Shown one piece after another: positions 25,423-33,775 of a DNA stretch of 45,959 nucleotides. The notes under the pieces are model-generated. The model was not told the DNA's origin. It made no database searches and saw nothing but the letters and a program-made list of their open reading frames with translations. Numbering within the stretch: the stretch's first letter is position 1; each line of letters begins with the position of its first letter. The translations under genes were made by a program, and so were the position numbers. Source of the DNA: an uncultured Atopostipes sp. (GTDB lineage Bacteria > Bacillota > Bacilli > Lactobacillales > Carnobacteriaceae_A); the NCBI GenBank assembly GCA_910588235.1, contig CAJUOQ010000017.1, positions 1-45,959 of the forward strand, read 5' to 3'.

Positions 25423-26935
25423 TTTGCATCACCTTAAACTCGTCATAAAGCTCTTGCATGACCGCATCAATACGTTCTTTTAAATCATCTGTTAATTCAT
25501 AATCTTCTGCAATATCTGCTAATAAGTCTTGGTGGTTTTCTTGGAACGCTTCATGCATATAGCGCTCGAATGGACGCACTTCGTCCACTTCAAGTTTGTC
25601 TAACCAACCATACTTACTTAAATAAATACTTAAAATAACAAGCTCATGCGAAATAACTTGTTGTGCTGGTTGTTTTAATAATTCAGTTAATCGTCGACCA
25701 TGATCAATTACCGCTTGGGTTTCTTCATCAATATCAGAACTGAATTGTGCAAAAGACTGCATTTCATCATATTGAGCTAAGTCTAGTCTTAAAGACCCAG
25801 AAACATCTTTCATCGCATCTGTCTGAGCATCAGAACCAACACGTGAGACTGAAAGTCCACTATCAATCGCAGGACGTCTTCCACCTTGGAAGTCTTCTGT
25901 ATCTAAGAATAATTGCCCGTCCGTAATTGAGATAACGTTTGTTGGAATATAGGCACTAATGTCTCCTAATTGGGTCTCAACAATTGGTAAAGCAGTCATC
26001 GAACCGCCACCGTTTTCTTCATTCAGCTTTCCGGAACGTTCTAGCATACGTGAGTGTAAGTAGAAGACATCTCCTGGATAAGCTTCACGACCAGATGGAC
26101 GTTTTAATAGTAACGAAATTGTACGATAAGCTACCGCATGTTTTGATAAGTCGTCATAGATAATTAAGACGTCTTCTCCTTGATCCATCCAATATTCACC
26201 GATAGCAGTTCCTGCATAAGGCGCTATATATTGTAAAGCGGCAGAATCATCTGCAGGACTATTTACAATCACTGTATAGTCTAAAGCACCGTATCGCTCA
26301 AGTGTTTCTTGAACTTCAACAACGGTTGATGATTTTTGACCAATCGCTACATAAACACATTTCACATTTTGATCTTGTTGGTTCAAGATCGCGTTAATTG
26401 CAATACTTGTCTTTCCTGTTTGGCGGTCACCGATAATTAATTCACGCTGACCTTTACCAATTGGAATCATAGCGTCCACTAGTTTTACCCCTGTATATAA
26501 GGGTTGGTGAACACTTTTTCTTGCCATAACACCTGGCGCTTCTCTTTCCACATAACGTTCTTCTGTTGCATTAATTTCCCCTCTGGCGTCGATAGGTTCT
26601 CCTAGTGGGTTAACTACTCGTCCGAGTAGTTCATCCCCTACTGGAACTTGTGCAACTTCGCCTGTTCGGTAAACGAGATCATTTTCACGAATATTTTCGT
26701 CGCCTCCAAGAAGGATAACACCTACTTGGTTTTCTTCTAAGTTTAAGGCTAGACCAAAAGTATCATCCTCAAAACGGACTAACTCATTGGACTGCACGCC
26801 TCTTAAACCGCGAACTAAGGCAATCCCATCACCAACTGTTAAAACGGAACCTGTGTCTAAATCACTAAATTCCCAATCAATTTGTTGAATTCTTTCTTTC
26901 AATTTTTGTACGATTTGTTCATCTTTTTGATCCAT
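25415..26935 (-). CDS. atpA: F-type ATPase alpha subunit
   Basis: A 506-aa non-catalytic nucleotide-binding subunit. Walker A is GDRQTGKTSI near residues 170-179. Other family landmarks are YVAIGQKSSTV, PGREAYPGDVFYLHSRMLERS (with a serine before G, where many have P), and SVSRVGSDAQ. Standard length. It overlaps atpH by 17 bases and atpG by 8, so translation is coupled through the middle of the operon. Confidence 0.97.
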   Translation of the reverse strand: MDQKDEQIVQKLKERIQQIDWEFSDLDTGSVLTVGDGIALVRGLRGVQSNELVRFEDDTFGLALNLEENQVGVILLGGDENIRENDLVYRTGEVAQVPVGDELLGRVVNPLGEPIDARGEINATEERYVEREAPGVMARKSVHQPLYTGVKLVDAMIPIGKGQRELIIGDRQTGKTSIAINAILNQQDQNVKCVYVAIGQKSSTVVEVQETLERYGALDYTVIVNSPADDSAALQYIAPYAGTAIGEYWMDQGEDVLIIYDDLSKHAVAYRTISLLLKRPSGREAYPGDVFYLHSRMLERSGKLNEENGGGSMTALPIVETQLGDISAYIPTNVISITDGQLFLDTEDFQGGRRPAIDSGLSVSRVGSDAQTDAMKDVSGSLRLDLAQYDEMQSFAQFSSDIDEETQAVIDHGRRLTELLKQPAQQVISHELVILSIYLSKYGWLDKLEVDEVRPFERYMHEAFQENHQDLLADIAEDYELTDDLKERIDAVMQELYDEFKVMQNG

Positions 26936-27443
26936 GCTGCACCTCTCTTATAATTTGATCGATGCGCGAACGAAACGTCGTATCAATAACCGCACCATTT
27001 ACTTCGAGTCGTAGTCCTCCAAGAATTTTCTTGTCTACAACATAGTTGATTAGATAATCACTACCCCAACGTCTTTCAATTAACTGTTCGAGTTGTTGTT
27101 TAATCTTTGAACCAAGAGGAACCGCGCTAAAAACTTGTACATCGTATAGTAAGTTTTCTTCAACTAAAACAATGCGATAGTCTTCAGCCACAGTGTCCAA
27201 TTGACTAAGCATCCGATCGTGAGCTAACACTTCTAAAAAGTTGATTAAAAGTGGCTCCATTTCATCAGCCAAAATACTTCGAATAGAAGAAAACTCTTCT
27301 GGTCGAAATTCAACTAAACTGACATAATCTGGTAAATTATCAAATACTTTCACCATTCGAATTAGTTCATGATAATAAGTCACAGAATCTTCGTCTGGAA
27401 TCGACGTCATTAATGCATAAGCATATTGTTTAGTGAGTCTCAT
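26919..27443 (-). CDS. atpH: F-type ATPase delta subunit
   Basis: A 174-aa peripheral-stalk subunit. The C-terminal part has the recognisable KILGGLRLEVNGAVIDTTFRSRIDQI pattern; the helical N-terminal domain is divergent. The start overlaps the end of atpF by 14 bases, and AGGTGAAC is its ribosome site. Its presence separates this operon from the delta-less N-ATPase type. Confidence 0.92.
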   Translation of the reverse strand: MRLTKQYAYALMTSIPDEDSVTYYHELIRMVKVFDNLPDYVSLVEFRPEEFSSIRSILADEMEPLLINFLEVLAHDRMLSQLDTVAEDYRIVLVEENLLYDVQVFSAVPLGSKIKQQLEQLIERRWGSDYLINYVVDKKILGGLRLEVNGAVIDTTFRSRIDQIIREVQHGSKR

Positions 27444-27942
27444 TGTTCACCTGCTCCAATTCTGATTCTAATACCTGAAAGACTTCTTCATCATCATATC
27501 TATAATTTTCTAATGTTCGTTCTGTAACATTTACAGCGATTTCTAAGACATGATCTTCCACTTCTTGTAACATAAGTGCTCGATCTTTTTCAATTTGGTT
27601 TTGAGCTTGCGAAAGTAATGCTTCTCTTTCTTCTTCAGCTCGTTTTATAATATTTTCGCGTTCCTGTTCAGCTTCTCTTTGCATCATTTCTTGTTGTTTA
27701 CGTAATTGTTCTACTTTTTGTTTGTGTTCTGTTTTTAGAGACTGAGATTTTTCCTCAGCCTCTTGTTCAACTTCTTCCGCATACAGTTGAGCTTTATTTA
27801 GCTCTTCAGCTCGGGTATCTAAATAATTCATAACATGTTCATGAACATATTTACGATATAAAAGATAAATAATCCCTGTTGCTGCTAACTGGACTAAGAA
27901 TGTTAAAAGATTCGGAAAAAGCTTCTCCGCTATATCGGTCAT
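27430..27942 (-). CDS. atpF: F-type ATPase b subunit
   Basis: A 170-aa peripheral stalk protein. One N-terminal membrane helix (about residues 9-26, NLLTFLVQLAATGIIYLL) is followed by a long charged coiled coil rich in E, Q, K and R (about 30-150). It joins the a subunit in the membrane to delta and alpha. Length is typical. It begins 24 nt after atpE. Confidence 0.93.
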   Translation of the reverse strand: MTDIAEKLFPNLLTFLVQLAATGIIYLLYRKYVHEHVMNYLDTRAEELNKAQLYAEEVEQEAEEKSQSLKTEHKQKVEQLRKQQEMMQREAEQERENIIKRAEEEREALLSQAQNQIEKDRALMLQEVEDHVLEIAVNVTERTLENYRYDDEEVFQVLESELEQVNNETH

Positions 27943-27966
27943 ATTTTATCCCTCATTTTTTGAATC

Positions 27967-28197
27967 TTAGAATACAAATAATAGTAAGAATGCAATTAGC
28001 AATCCGTAAATTGACGCAGTTTCTGCAATACCCGCACCTAACATTAACATGGTACGAATTTCATTTTCTGCTTCAGGGTTTTTACCAACTGCTTCAACAG
28101 CTTTAGCTGCTGCCATCCCTTGTCCGATACCTGAACCTAGTCCTGTAAATACTGCTAATGCTGCTCCTAGAGCTACTAATCCTTCTCCAATTCCCAT
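27967..28197 (-). CDS. atpE: F-type ATPase c subunit with Na+-type binding residues
   Basis: A 76-aa hairpin of two membrane helices joined by the polar loop KNPEAENE. The ion-carrying carboxylate is E59. Aligned without gaps to the Na+-binding c subunit of Ilyobacter tartaricus, Q26 matches Q32, E59 matches E65, T60 matches S66 and Y64 matches Y70; A61 replaces T67. Proton-type c subunits of enterococci have instead the pattern VEAVPI around the carboxylate and no matching Gln. Helix 1 carries the glycine repeat GLGSGIGQG needed for tight ring packing. Ribosome site GGAG about nine bases upstream. Confidence 0.96.
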   Translation of the reverse strand: MGIGEGLVALGAALAVFTGLGSGIGQGMAAAKAVEAVGKNPEAENEIRTMLMLGAGIAETASIYGLLIAFLLLFVF

Positions 28198-28222
28198 CTA
28201 AAACGTCTCCTTTTTTATAGTT

Positions 28223-28906
28223 TTATAATTTTTCTTGAGGTATTTCTACCCCAATGAGTATTAACGATAGTGAAATAAATAAGAAAGCTTGTAAAAAGCC
28301 TGCAAATAAATCAAAGTACAAATGCAATACTGGTGCCACAATCACACCAATAAAGTTGAAGTTACCAATCAACGGAACAAAACCGCTGAGCCAGCCAGTA
28401 AATGTATAGAGTAAAGACATAATGACTGAACCTGCAATAATATTTCCGAAGATACGTAGAGGTAAACTAATTAATGGAGCAATCTCTGAAAAGATATTAG
28501 GGATTAAAAAGAAAGAGAATGGTTCTAATAGACTTTGAAAATACCCTTTCACTCCATTTTCTTTTAACTTAACTCCTTGAATAGACAACCAAGTAATTAC
28601 AGCGAAAACTAAAGTAACACTAAAGTTCCCTGTAGGCGCTGGCAGACCCACTAAACCACTTATATTGGATACTAAAAGATAAATAAATATCGATCCTATA
28701 TAGGCAGAGAATTTAGGTCCATAATAATCGCCCATTGTGTTAATGGTGTAGTTATTTATCCATTCAACATATGAAATAGCAGCTGCTGTTAAACGACTTG
28801 GAGTTTCATCATTTCGAAGACTCTTTATTTCTTTACTGATATACCAAAAAGCAAAGAAAAGTGCAGCTGTTACAATCACAATAGATATTTGTTCTGTTTG
28901 AAACAT
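28223..28906 (-). CDS. atpB: F-type ATPase a subunit
   Basis: A multi-pass stator subunit that forms the ion half-channels, about 227 aa. The essential arginine is in PLRIFGNIIAGSV. Five to six hydrophobic segments are visible. The frame is open further upstream from a TTG, but the AAGGGGG ribosome site (28914-28920 area) lies seven bases before the ATG at 28906 and four before the ATG at 28909, so 28906 is preferred. It begins 13 nt after atpI. Confidence 0.94.
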   Translation of the reverse strand: MFQTEQISIVIVTAALFFAFWYISKEIKSLRNDETPSRLTAAAISYVEWINNYTINTMGDYYGPKFSAYIGSIFIYLLVSNISGLVGLPAPTGNFSVTLVFAVITWLSIQGVKLKENGVKGYFQSLLEPFSFFLIPNIFSEIAPLISLPLRIFGNIIAGSVIMSLLYTFTGWLSGFVPLIGNFNFIGVIVAPVLHLYFDLFAGFLQAFLFISLSLILIGVEIPQEKL

Positions 28907-28919
28907 CATCACGCCCCCT

Positions 28920-29240
28920 TTAACCAAAGTAATTTGTAATAAACATTAAAATGCGGTCTGCAAAATACGCACCGAAAATAGCTAATGGATTAATATATTC
29001 CGGTATCATAAATGAAACTAATAACGGAAGCGCAATCCAAACAATGACCCCAAATAAATAGGCCACGTAAGAGCTTACCGAAAAGTTTTTAACATCTATT
29101 ATTCGGTTCAGTATTTTTTCGCGGTTCAACCGTAGCAAAACCATGAATAACCAACCAACTAACCAACCGATCCCATAGGGAAGGCCAGCTATAAACAATC
29201 CGCTTCCTAGTATTATTACTATATAATGAAGCTTAGTCAT
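28920..29240 (-). CDS. atpI: AtpI-like F-ATPase accessory membrane protein
   Basis: About 106 aa with four hydrophobic segments, at the first position of the atp operon, where AtpI is usually found. AtpI helps to assemble the c ring and has been linked to Mg2+ uptake. Sequence conservation is low, so the call leans on position, size and topology. GGAGGGA lies just before the ATG at 29240; the in-frame TTG at 29252 overlaps that site and is rejected. Confidence 0.75.
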   Translation of the reverse strand: MTKLHYIVIILGSGLFIAGLPYGIGWLVGWLFMVLLRLNREKILNRIIDVKNFSVSSYVAYLFGVIVWIALPLLVSFMIPEYINPLAIFGAYFADRILMFITNYFG

Positions 29241-29414
29241 GACTCCCTCCAATGGTAATGTTCAATATACAACTTTACCTCTATCGGCTAAAATTCTCTA
29301 AAATTAAATAGAAAACACTGTTTAAATCAATCCCTGAACACTACCTCATTAAAAATCCATATCTAAATCGTAACAGAAATCAAAACAAAAATCTTGTCTT
29401 TTCTCAATTTTTCA

Positions 29415-29442
29415 CAAAAAATCCTCAGATGATTTAAGGATT
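29415..29442 (-). terminator. terminator of lactate permease gene
   Basis: On the minus strand AATCCT pairs with AGGATT around an 11-nt loop and is followed by TTTTTTG, about 50 nt after the lctP stop. Confidence 0.6.
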
Positions 29443-29489
29443 ATTTCTTAGAAGAGATCTTTTTTTACAATTCAAAACTAAATCCTTCA

Positions 29490-31094
29490 TTAATAGATAA
29501 ATAACAAGACAATTCCAATAATCGCTGCCACAAATAAAGTAAAGGGAATAATTCGCATCATCACTTTTCCTTCAAGCCCGGGTGTGTTGACTGCTGAAGT
29601 TCCTAAAACAATATTTCCTGGAGCTAAAGCCATCCCAATAGCACCCCCAGCTGTCTGTGCTCCTAGTACCGCTGGAATATTTAAGCCGATAAAGTCAGCG
29701 GTCAGATATTGGAAGTTTCCAAATAAAATATTGGAAGACATATTGTTTCCAGTAATAAAAGAGCCTAATAAACCAATAAATGGTGAAAAAAGCGTATAAT
29801 AAGAACCTAAAACAGCTGTTATCCCTTCCGCTAACACCATAATTTGACCTGTTCCCGTCATTACTCGAGAGATTGCTAATAAAGAAAGGACCGCAATACT
29901 TGGCGAGATCGCTCTTTTTAACGTTCGTTTAAATATATTTTTTACAGGGTGTTGATTTTTAACAAAGCCCGCTTGTTTATAATAAAGATATGAAATGAAG
30001 GCCGCTAAAAATAAGAATGTGCTCGCATGGGTGAACGGCTGAAACGGTGAATAATTCTGTACAGCTTCATTCACAACCCCGAAGCCTGTGACAGTCTCTG
30101 GGAAATTTGGTCCATAGGAAACTTGATTTAATAAACGATTTAATGGCGTGATCAATAAGACACCTAAAGTAATGAGAGTCATCAAGATATAAGGAATAAG
30201 CGCTTGAAAAGGAGACATTTCTAACTGTTCTTTTTCATCTTCTAATTCATAATCTTTATCCTCCATAATTCTACTCTCTTGAACCGCCCACTCTTCATTA
30301 TATAAACTTGATTTAGATAATAAGATGAGAACAATCAAGGTGAGCGCACTTGGTAGAAAAGCGGCTAGCTCTGGATTAAACTGAGCAATTAATAATTGGC
30401 CGCCTCCTTGGATAGCCGTAATAACTAACACAGCTACAAAACCTTTTTTAATCGCTTCGCCTTTCCCATATAAATACGTAATCACAAAGTTCGCAACTAA
30501 AGTTAAAATGACTAAAAAAGCTGTCGCAAAAAAAGCAATATTATTCATCAAAGGGACACTTTCAATCATCACTTGTTCCATCAGTGCATCCCAAGCCAGC
30601 GCTAAGGTCCCAAAAGTTCCTGCCCAACTATGCCCAAGCAACGGAACAATGACAGCCCACATCGGTTTGACACCAATTTGGATTAATAATGGAGCCGTTA
30701 CTAATACTGGAACTCCAAAGCCTGTTACGCCTTGTAAAAAGCTAGCAAAAACGACACCAATTAATAAAATGCGAATGAGTTCATTTGGTGCAATGGTTTT
30801 AAAGAGCTGGTTCAACGTTTTAAACGCATTAACTTCATAACTGACTTCATATAAAACAATAGCTGAAAAAATGACTAAAATAATACTTAGTGAACCCCAT
30901 AATGCTCGTAGTAATTCGACACCAATAACAGAAAATGATCCTTGAAAAATCGTCATACCTAAACCGATCGTAACGATTAATGTAATGGGAGCAGCTTTGA
31001 TCGCACTCCACTGTAAAATGACCATAAAAAGAATTAATAAAATAATTGGGACAGTGCCCAAAATCCAATAAAATAAATTCATAGGTATATCCAT
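29490..31094 (-). CDS. lctP: L-lactate permease (LctP family)
   Basis: A 534-aa polytopic membrane protein with about 13 helices. Family landmarks: FLQGVTGFGVPVLVTAPLL, LGHSWAGTFGTLALAWDAL, FITGNNMSSNILFG and AAGGAIGMALAPGNIVLGTSA. It carries L-lactate (and sometimes glycolate) with a cation. Two ATGs (31094 and 31082) are possible; GGGAG lies about 10 bases before the first. It is separated from the atp operon by its own terminator. With pyruvate oxidase and an Ldh_2-type enzyme nearby, it suggests aerobic lactate exchange; no lactate oxidase or LutABC is present here. Confidence 0.93.
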   Translation of the reverse strand: MDIPMNLFYWILGTVPIILLILFMVILQWSAIKAAPITLIVTIGLGMTIFQGSFSVIGVELLRALWGSLSIILVIFSAIVLYEVSYEVNAFKTLNQLFKTIAPNELIRILLIGVVFASFLQGVTGFGVPVLVTAPLLIQIGVKPMWAVIVPLLGHSWAGTFGTLALAWDALMEQVMIESVPLMNNIAFFATAFLVILTLVANFVITYLYGKGEAIKKGFVAVLVITAIQGGGQLLIAQFNPELAAFLPSALTLIVLILLSKSSLYNEEWAVQESRIMEDKDYELEDEKEQLEMSPFQALIPYILMTLITLGVLLITPLNRLLNQVSYGPNFPETVTGFGVVNEAVQNYSPFQPFTHASTFLFLAAFISYLYYKQAGFVKNQHPVKNIFKRTLKRAISPSIAVLSLLAISRVMTGTGQIMVLAEGITAVLGSYYTLFSPFIGLLGSFITGNNMSSNILFGNFQYLTADFIGLNIPAVLGAQTAGGAIGMALAPGNIVLGTSAVNTPGLEGKVMMRIIPFTLFVAAIIGIVLLFIY

Positions 31095-31164
31095 TTGTCA
31101 TGACTCCCTTTCTACTATTCAATTTTTAAAAATGCTTCCTTATTCAACAAATATTGAAAACCGC

Positions 31165-31199
31165 ACAACAAAATAGTCTACTTTTAAATAGACCATTTT
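31165..31199 (-). terminator. probable terminator of the NRAMP-family gene
   Basis: On the minus strand AAAATGGTCTA pairs with TAGACTATTTT (one wobble) around an 8-nt loop, followed by GTTGT rather than a clean T-run. Position fits; strength is modest. Confidence 0.45.
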
Positions 31200-31327
31200 G
31201 AAAAAACATATTTGTTTTGAACTATTGAAGGCATTCTTTATTATAGTCCTTCCTTCCACTTTTTTAAATACTCTAAGAGATATTAGCCGAACAAAATTTC
31301 ATGGCTTTTGTACGGTTAAATTTAACG

Positions 31328-32572
31328 TTATAGATTGGACAAGTTTTCGAAGAAGGATAAGAGACTATTTAACCCTAAACCTAATGTTATGATGGTAGCA
31401 AACCCACCTAGAATATTTTGCATTAAAGTATTTTTGTACTCCCCTAATAATTCCTTATTGTTTGCCACAATCATAATTAAAATCGCTACAATCGGTAAGA
31501 ACAAGCCACTAAACGCTGAAGCAAAAATAATAATTTGCGTAGGACTTGTGCCTAGGGCAGCAAAGATTGTTCCAACAATAACGGCTGCACCTCCAGCAGC
31601 TCGTGCCCTCATATCATTGGCGTCCCACCTGAACATACGCGCCATCACTACTTTTAAAATAAGTGGAGTAGCAATCGCAGAAGATAAACCAGCCGCCGCA
31701 ATGCCCACATCTCCAATGATTCGTGCGTAACTTCCGAGGACAGGTTCTAACATTCGTGAAAATACGATCGGGCTATCCACTTCGGTCCCGGTACCATATA
31801 AGACCGTTCCACTGGTTATAATAATAGCCGCTGTAATAACAATACCAATCCCCACATTGAAACTTGTATCAAATTTTGACGCTTCTAAGTCTTCAGGAGT
31901 ATGCCATTTTTCAGCAGCCGTTACCGCTTGCATTAATAAGTTGATCCCAATTAAAGTCGTACCAATTAAAGCAATAATTGTGACCCCAGAACCTTCCGGA
32001 ATACTCGTTGGGACGAACCCTGTAAGAACCTCCCCGTAATCTGGATTCACTAAAAACATAGCGAGTACAAAAATAACGCCCATTAAGCTGACAAAGATAG
32101 ACATAATACTTTCTAAAGTCTTCGCCGTCCCCACAACAACAGCATAAAAAGCAGCGCCCCCTAGGATCAATGCTCCCGCCCATTGTGGGATATTTAACGC
32201 ATCCGCTAAACCTAATGATCCGCCAATTAGGTTCCCTGCTTCAAGTCCAAAGGCTGTTGCAAATAATGTCAGAATAACAATACCAGTAATCAGAACTTTG
32301 GCGACTTTATTGTTAGAAAAACTCGCAATCGCTCCCTCTGTAACATCATGATTCGAAATAATACCGATTCTTGAAGACATTTCCATTAAAATAATAAGTG
32401 CGAGTCCTGAAAACAAGATCGTCCACAGTAATTCATAACGGTAATTCACGCCAGCTAACGTTGTAGTTGTAATCGTCCCTGGTCCAATAAAAGCACTCGT
32501 TACAATCGCCGCCGGACCCATCTCTTGAAACTTTTCTTTTAGCGTTTTCTTCCTTTTTATTTCTTTACTCAT
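31328..32572 (-). CDS. NRAMP-family transporter with altered metal-binding motifs
   Basis: About 414 aa with 11 membrane helices and the NRAMP fold. In canonical Mn2+/Fe2+ members helix 1 carries DPGN and helix 6 carries MPH. Here helix 1 reads G30-P-G-T33 and helix 6 reads GTTLIGINLL, so the aspartate, asparagine, methionine and histidine are lost. Related 'GPGT' proteins are often annotated as divalent metal transporters, but the residues do not support Mn2+ or Fe2+. Mg2+ (as in NRAMP-related Mg transporters) or an organic substrate is possible. GAGG lies eight bases before the ATG at 32572; an upstream in-frame GTG at 32608 is less likely. Confidence 0.85.
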   Translation of the reverse strand: MSKEIKRKKTLKEKFQEMGPAAIVTSAFIGPGTITTTTLAGVNYRYELLWTILFSGLALIILMEMSSRIGIISNHDVTEGAIASFSNNKVAKVLITGIVILTLFATAFGLEAGNLIGGSLGLADALNIPQWAGALILGGAAFYAVVVGTAKTLESIMSIFVSLMGVIFVLAMFLVNPDYGEVLTGFVPTSIPEGSGVTIIALIGTTLIGINLLMQAVTAAEKWHTPEDLEASKFDTSFNVGIGIVITAAIIITSGTVLYGTGTEVDSPIVFSRMLEPVLGSYARIIGDVGIAAAGLSSAIATPLILKVVMARMFRWDANDMRARAAGGAAVIVGTIFAALGTSPTQIIIFASAFSGLFLPIVAILIMIVANNKELLGEYKNTLMQNILGGFATIITLGLGLNSLLSFFENLSNL

Positions 32573-32950
32573 TGTTGTTTCCTCATTTCCTCTTATATTT
32601 TGTGTCACTTAAAACAACCAAGTTTTTGTCTAAATCTCCTCTCTTTTTACATTTTTTAATTTTTTCACACAATAATATAAATGAGAATGCAACTGTTGAT
32701 TGACTAATCATTTTAGTTTCAATGCACATTCTCGTAACTTAAGATATATAACTCCTAGGAAAAACACAGAAACTGTTCCCAAAGATTCTAAACTCTAAAT
32801 AGTGCTTTGAATTAATCTTCTAAAAACTACCACATATGCCGCGCACTGTTAAGCGATATCATTTCTAGAATAGCCAAAATTGATAGCGCATTCAATGTGC
32901 TTTTTGCTGTAATTATAAATTGATTTGTCTATACTACACAAGTTTTTCAC
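32573..32950. other. intergenic region and leader of the NRAMP-family gene
   Basis: AT-rich stretch of about 380 bases with no open frame that has a ribosome site. It must hold the promoter of the NRAMP-family gene. A 7-bp inverted repeat (GAGAATG at 32683-32689, CATTCTC at 32727-32733) encloses 37 bases and may fold in the leader. It does not match a metal riboswitch that I recognise. Confidence 0.35.
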
Positions 32951-32986
32951 AAAAATAAAAGATCTACCCTCAGCTTGGATAGATCT
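32951..32986 (-). terminator. terminator of DUF924 gene
   Basis: On the minus strand AGATCTATCC pairs with GGTAGATCT (bulged) around AAGCTGAG, followed by TTTATTTTTG, 10 nt after the stop codon. Confidence 0.75.
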
Positions 32987-32996
32987 TCTGTTCGTC

Positions 32997-33551
32997 TTAT
33001 TTTGTAAAATCTAAATCATTTGTTTTTAAAAAATCGAGTTCAGCAACCGTTGATTTTCGCCCGAGGGCTTCATTTCGATGCGGATAACGTCCAAACTGAT
33101 CAATAATCTTTTTATGATCATACATAATTTCTGTATGCAGGTCGTCATCTAATTCTAGATACAGCTTTTCGGTTATTTCTTGAATTGCTTTTGATTCTGA
33201 GTGCATCCAAGGCAATAAGACAAAGCTTTTCTTTTCCAGCGGTTGTTCCTCAAACTCGGGACAAGTCATGGCGTATTGAGAAAGCACGAGCGCCATTGAA
33301 TCTTGTGTATAACTTAATGCCGTCCCCCGATTTAAGTTGCGTGAAAATTGGTCGAGCACAATAATTTCTGCCAATCGTCCTTCAAAGGTATCTCGCCACT
33401 TATAAAGTAATCCTTGCCGGCCTGCTTCCCATGTGTCATAAAATCGTTCACGAATTTCTTCATCAAACGCATCGCTTTTTTTGAACCAATCTTCTTCATT
33501 CGCTTCCTTGAACCAAAAGTCATAGACTTCTTTTGCTGATGCTATTTTCAT
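32997..33551 (-). CDS. DUF924 family protein
   Basis: About 184 aa, all-helical and soluble. Landmarks of the family: VYDFWFKEANEEDWFKKS near the N terminus, the LDQFSRNLNRGTA segment in the middle, FVLLPWMHSES, and FGRYPHRNEALGR near the end. The fold is TPR-like; no activity has been established that I know of. AGGAG lies seven bases before the ATG at 33551, so the longer frame from further upstream is rejected. Monocistronic. Confidence 0.9.
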   Translation of the reverse strand: MKIASAKEVYDFWFKEANEEDWFKKSDAFDEEIRERFYDTWEAGRQGLLYKWRDTFEGRLAEIIVLDQFSRNLNRGTALSYTQDSMALVLSQYAMTCPEFEEQPLEKKSFVLLPWMHSESKAIQEITEKLYLELDDDLHTEIMYDHKKIIDQFGRYPHRNEALGRKSTVAELDFLKTNDLDFTK

Positions 33552-33634
33552 AACGACACTCCTTTTGCTAAATTGTAGGTTCATTTTAACACACGCGTTC
33601 TTTTTTTCTTTTATTCTGATTTTGGCGATAAACG

Positions 33635-33664
33635 TTTATATTGATTAATGAGAAGCACTATAAT
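33635..33664 (+). promoter_or_regulatory. candidate promoter of the carbohydrate ABC operon
   Basis: TTTATA (33635-33640) and a consensus TATAAT (33659-33664) are 18 bases apart, about 110 nt before the ATG. Confidence 0.55.
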
Positions 33665-33686
33665 ATAATATTAACAAACCTTTAAT

Positions 33687-33700
33687 TGTAAACGATTGCA
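33687..33700. promoter_or_regulatory. cre-like (CcpA/LacI-type) operator
   Basis: TGTAAACGATTGCA matches the cre consensus TGWAANCGNTNWCA at all but one fixed position. It lies about 20 bases after the -10 box, so a bound CcpA or LacI-family repressor would block transcription. Confidence 0.7.
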
Positions 33701-33775
33701 TTGTTTTCGAGTGTTTATTTTTATTAATATTTTGGAATTCCTTTAAATACTAGAATGAAAGGATACGTGATTTAA

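Noticed and set aside
22884..29240. N-ATPase type operon
   Set aside because: Although the c subunit is Na+-like, the gene order is atpIBEFHAGDC with a delta gene and no atpQ or atpR, so it is an ordinary F-type arrangement.
30847..31122. 91-aa frame overlapping the start of lctP
   Set aside because: Its ATG is better spaced from GGGAG than that of lctP, but it is an out-of-frame reading through the conserved lctP coding region.
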